Source: JAHHUA01 sp036635475 (GTDB lineage Bacteria; Bacillota; Clostridia; Oscillospirales; Ruminococcaceae). From it: a stretch of DNA of 33,782 nt. The position numbers and the translations under genes were made by a program. Below, piece by piece: positions 32,052 through 33,782 of this stretch; the first letter of the stretch is position 1, and every line of letters starts with the position of its first letter. The notes under the pieces are model-generated. The model was not told where the DNA came from and did no database searches. It was given only the letters and a program-made list of their open reading frames with translations. Location of the stretch: the NCBI GenBank assembly GCA_036635475.1, contig JAVWQH010000022.1:1-33782 (forward strand), written 5' to 3'.

Positions 32052-33716
32052 ATGAAAAAAAGAAATTTCAAATTACTTTTCATATATATTCCTTTGCTAT
32101 GGTTTTTAGTTGGATTTATTTTATTACCAATGCTTAACACCATTGGAATTAGTTTTCAAACAAAAAATGGATTTAGTATTCAAAATTACATCAATTATGT
32201 AACTAATCCGAATGGATTTAAAACTATAAAAAATACTTTTGTTTTAGGTGTATCCACAGTTTTAATTTGTGGATTGATAGGCACAGCACTCTCCGTCAGC
32301 ATTAATATGGTTAAGATACCATATAAAAAACTAATAAATATGTTGTTAATGTGTCCAATGATGTTACCCGGAGTGTTAATTGTAATATCATTTATTCAAC
32401 TTTATGGCGAAAGTGGACTGATAACAAGCGCTTGTAAACTAATCTTCGGTAAAATGCCATACTATTTACAAGGATTTTGGGGAATATTATTTGTTCATGC
32501 GTATACACAATATATATATTTTTATATGAATGTGTCAGTAGCAATGTCCTTTATTGATTCTTCAACAATTGAATCAGCAAGAGGAATGGGTGCTTCAAAG
32601 TTTCATATATTTAAAACAATTATTTTTCCAACAATACTTCCTGCAATGCTATCCTCAGCGATAATTACTTTTATTTCCGGCATCAGCTCTTTTTCAGCTC
32701 CCAATTTAATCGGAGGAAATTACAAGGTTTTAAGCACTCAAATTATGTATTCTAAGATTAATAATTATATGAATATTGCGTCAATGCAAGTTGTTTTGCT
32801 AATGCTGATGGGAATATCAATTTTGTTTTTAATTAGATATTATGAGAGAAAATTTTCAGTTCAACGCAATTTGAAAGCTACCATTTTTCAACCATATAAA
32901 ATCAAAAGTCCAATACTATCATTTTTATATCAATTCGCTATATGGTCAATTATTATTCTGATTATATTGCCAATAATTGCGACTGTCATATTGTCCTTTG
33001 TAGATTCATCTTCCTTAATGGTTGATATGTTTCCGAGTAAATTTACATTTGAGAACTACCTTAAAATATTTACTAAAAAAAGAGTTTTGAAGCCATTTAT
33101 AAACAGTGTCAGTATGACTGCTATTGCCGTTATATGCGGTTTAATAATTACAATACCAATTTCATATTTATCTGTTAAAAATACAAATAGAATTAATTCA
33201 CTACTTGAATTTTTGGTTATGCTGCCGCTTACAATGCCTGTGAGTAGTATTGCAATCAATTTGATAAATACATTTAACAGAAGAAATATTTTTGCATTCA
33301 ATAATAGTTTAATCGGAACATATGCCATACTGCCAATTGCGTATATAACAATAGCGATACCGCTTTTGCTGAGAACTAATATTATTTCAATGAGAAATTT
33401 CAATAATGATTTAGAATATGCTGCAAAAGGTTTAGGTGCTAATAAAATTCATTCCTTCAGAACAATTGTCATTCCTGCTGTTATGCCTTCAATTTTATCA
33501 GGTGCAATTTTGGTTTATATTCGGACGATAGGGGAGTACACTATGTCCGGCTTTTTGTATGGCGTTCACAATCAACCGGTTTCAATAGCAATGGTTTCCG
33601 CTATTCAAGAATATGATATCGGACTGGCAATGGGGTATGGAACTTTAACGATTGCCATATGTTTTATTGGTATGATAATATCCAGTGTTATCGAAAATAA
33701 AAATAAAATGTCATAA
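32052..33716 (+). CDS. Fused double ABC permease (FbpB/ThiP type)
   Basis: This 554-residue membrane protein contains two tandem permease units of six predicted helices each, so one polypeptide replaces the usual permease dimer. The first EAA coupling loop is ESARGMGASKFHIFKTIIFP and the second EYAAKGLGANKIHSFRTIVI, each followed by P-x-x-x-P-x-x-L. This architecture is typical of ferric-iron (FbpB), thiamine (ThiP) and aminoethylphosphonate importers. No riboswitch (for example THI) or Fur-like box was recognised upstream of the operon, so the substrate remains open. The gene ends 66 nt before the window edge; the remaining sequence shows no feature. Confidence 0.92.
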   Translation: MKKRNFKLLFIYIPLLWFLVGFILLPMLNTIGISFQTKNGFSIQNYINYVTNPNGFKTIKNTFVLGVSTVLICGLIGTALSVSINMVKIPYKKLINMLLMCPMMLPGVLIVISFIQLYGESGLITSACKLIFGKMPYYLQGFWGILFVHAYTQYIYFYMNVSVAMSFIDSSTIESARGMGASKFHIFKTIIFPTILPAMLSSAIITFISGISSFSAPNLIGGNYKVLSTQIMYSKINNYMNIASMQVVLLMLMGISILFLIRYYERKFSVQRNLKATIFQPYKIKSPILSFLYQFAIWSIIILIILPIIATVILSFVDSSSLMVDMFPSKFTFENYLKIFTKKRVLKPFINSVSMTAIAVICGLIITIPISYLSVKNTNRINSLLEFLVMLPLTMPVSSIAINLINTFNRRNIFAFNNSLIGTYAILPIAYITIAIPLLLRTNIISMRNFNNDLEYAAKGLGANKIHSFRTIVIPAVMPSILSGAILVYIRTIGEYTMSGFLYGVHNQPVSIAMVSAIQEYDIGLAMGYGTLTIAICFIGMIISSVIENKNKMS

Positions 33717-33782
33717 ACAGTATAATTTTAATAAAAAGAAAGTCCAACGATTAGTACAAAAGCTCGGGCTGCAAGTAAAATC

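Noticed and set aside
1..33782. CRISPR arrays, tRNA or rRNA genes, complete insertion sequences
   Set aside because: No regularly spaced direct repeats, cloverleaf-type sequence, rRNA signature or transposase gene was recognised in a read of both strands.

Overview
The window looks like a chromosomal segment of a low-G+C, anaerobic Firmicute of class Clostridia. The DNA is AT-rich, ribosome binding sites are strong purine-rich AGGAGG types, and promoters mostly have a 17-bp spacer. The block queA, tgt, yajC, four-helix membrane protein, SCIFF peptide, SCIFF radical SAM maturase is a gene order I recall as typical of Clostridia. Nothing visible fixes a genus. I see no tRNA, rRNA, CRISPR array or complete insertion sequence.

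Layout. 1-2270: a possible integrase tail, a GNAT acetyltransferase and an orphan lipoprotein. 2450-5350 (minus strand): a 790-residue DUF11-repeat protein and a 90-residue partner that share a helical module; neither has a signal peptide, and the larger gene is compositionally mosaic. 5510-7508: a TetR-MATE efflux operon with an obvious operator over its own promoter. 7605-10280: a dCache-GGDEF diguanylate cyclase and a convergent lipoprotein.

10685-19304: a nine-gene operon on one near-consensus promoter. It encodes a complete dipeptide/oligopeptide ABC importer (binding protein, two permeases, two ATPases), two tandem COG1228-type amidohydrolases and a TetR regulator, and ends at a terminator. 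Two tandem palindromic 14-mers lie immediately after the -10 box and are the likely operator. The first amidohydrolase has lost every expected metal ligand while the second keeps them, so the operon appears to encode an enzyme plus a pseudoenzyme paralogue. I consider this the most interesting part of the window.

19371-24375: queuosine genes queA-tgt, then yajC plus a small membrane protein, then the ranthipeptide pair scfA-scfB. The SCIFF precursor (48 residues) carries a seventh cysteine in addition to the usual six, and a terminator-like attenuator separates it from the maturase. 24472-28457: an ABC ATPase and a 1037-residue FtsX-type permease with a long extracytoplasmic coiled coil. 28474-29667 (minus): a GT4 glycosyltransferase. 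29779-33716: a binding-protein importer of the Fe3+/phosphonate/spermidine class with a fused double permease.

Overall the region is rich in transport and small-molecule uptake, with regulation that can be read directly from dyads at several promoters.
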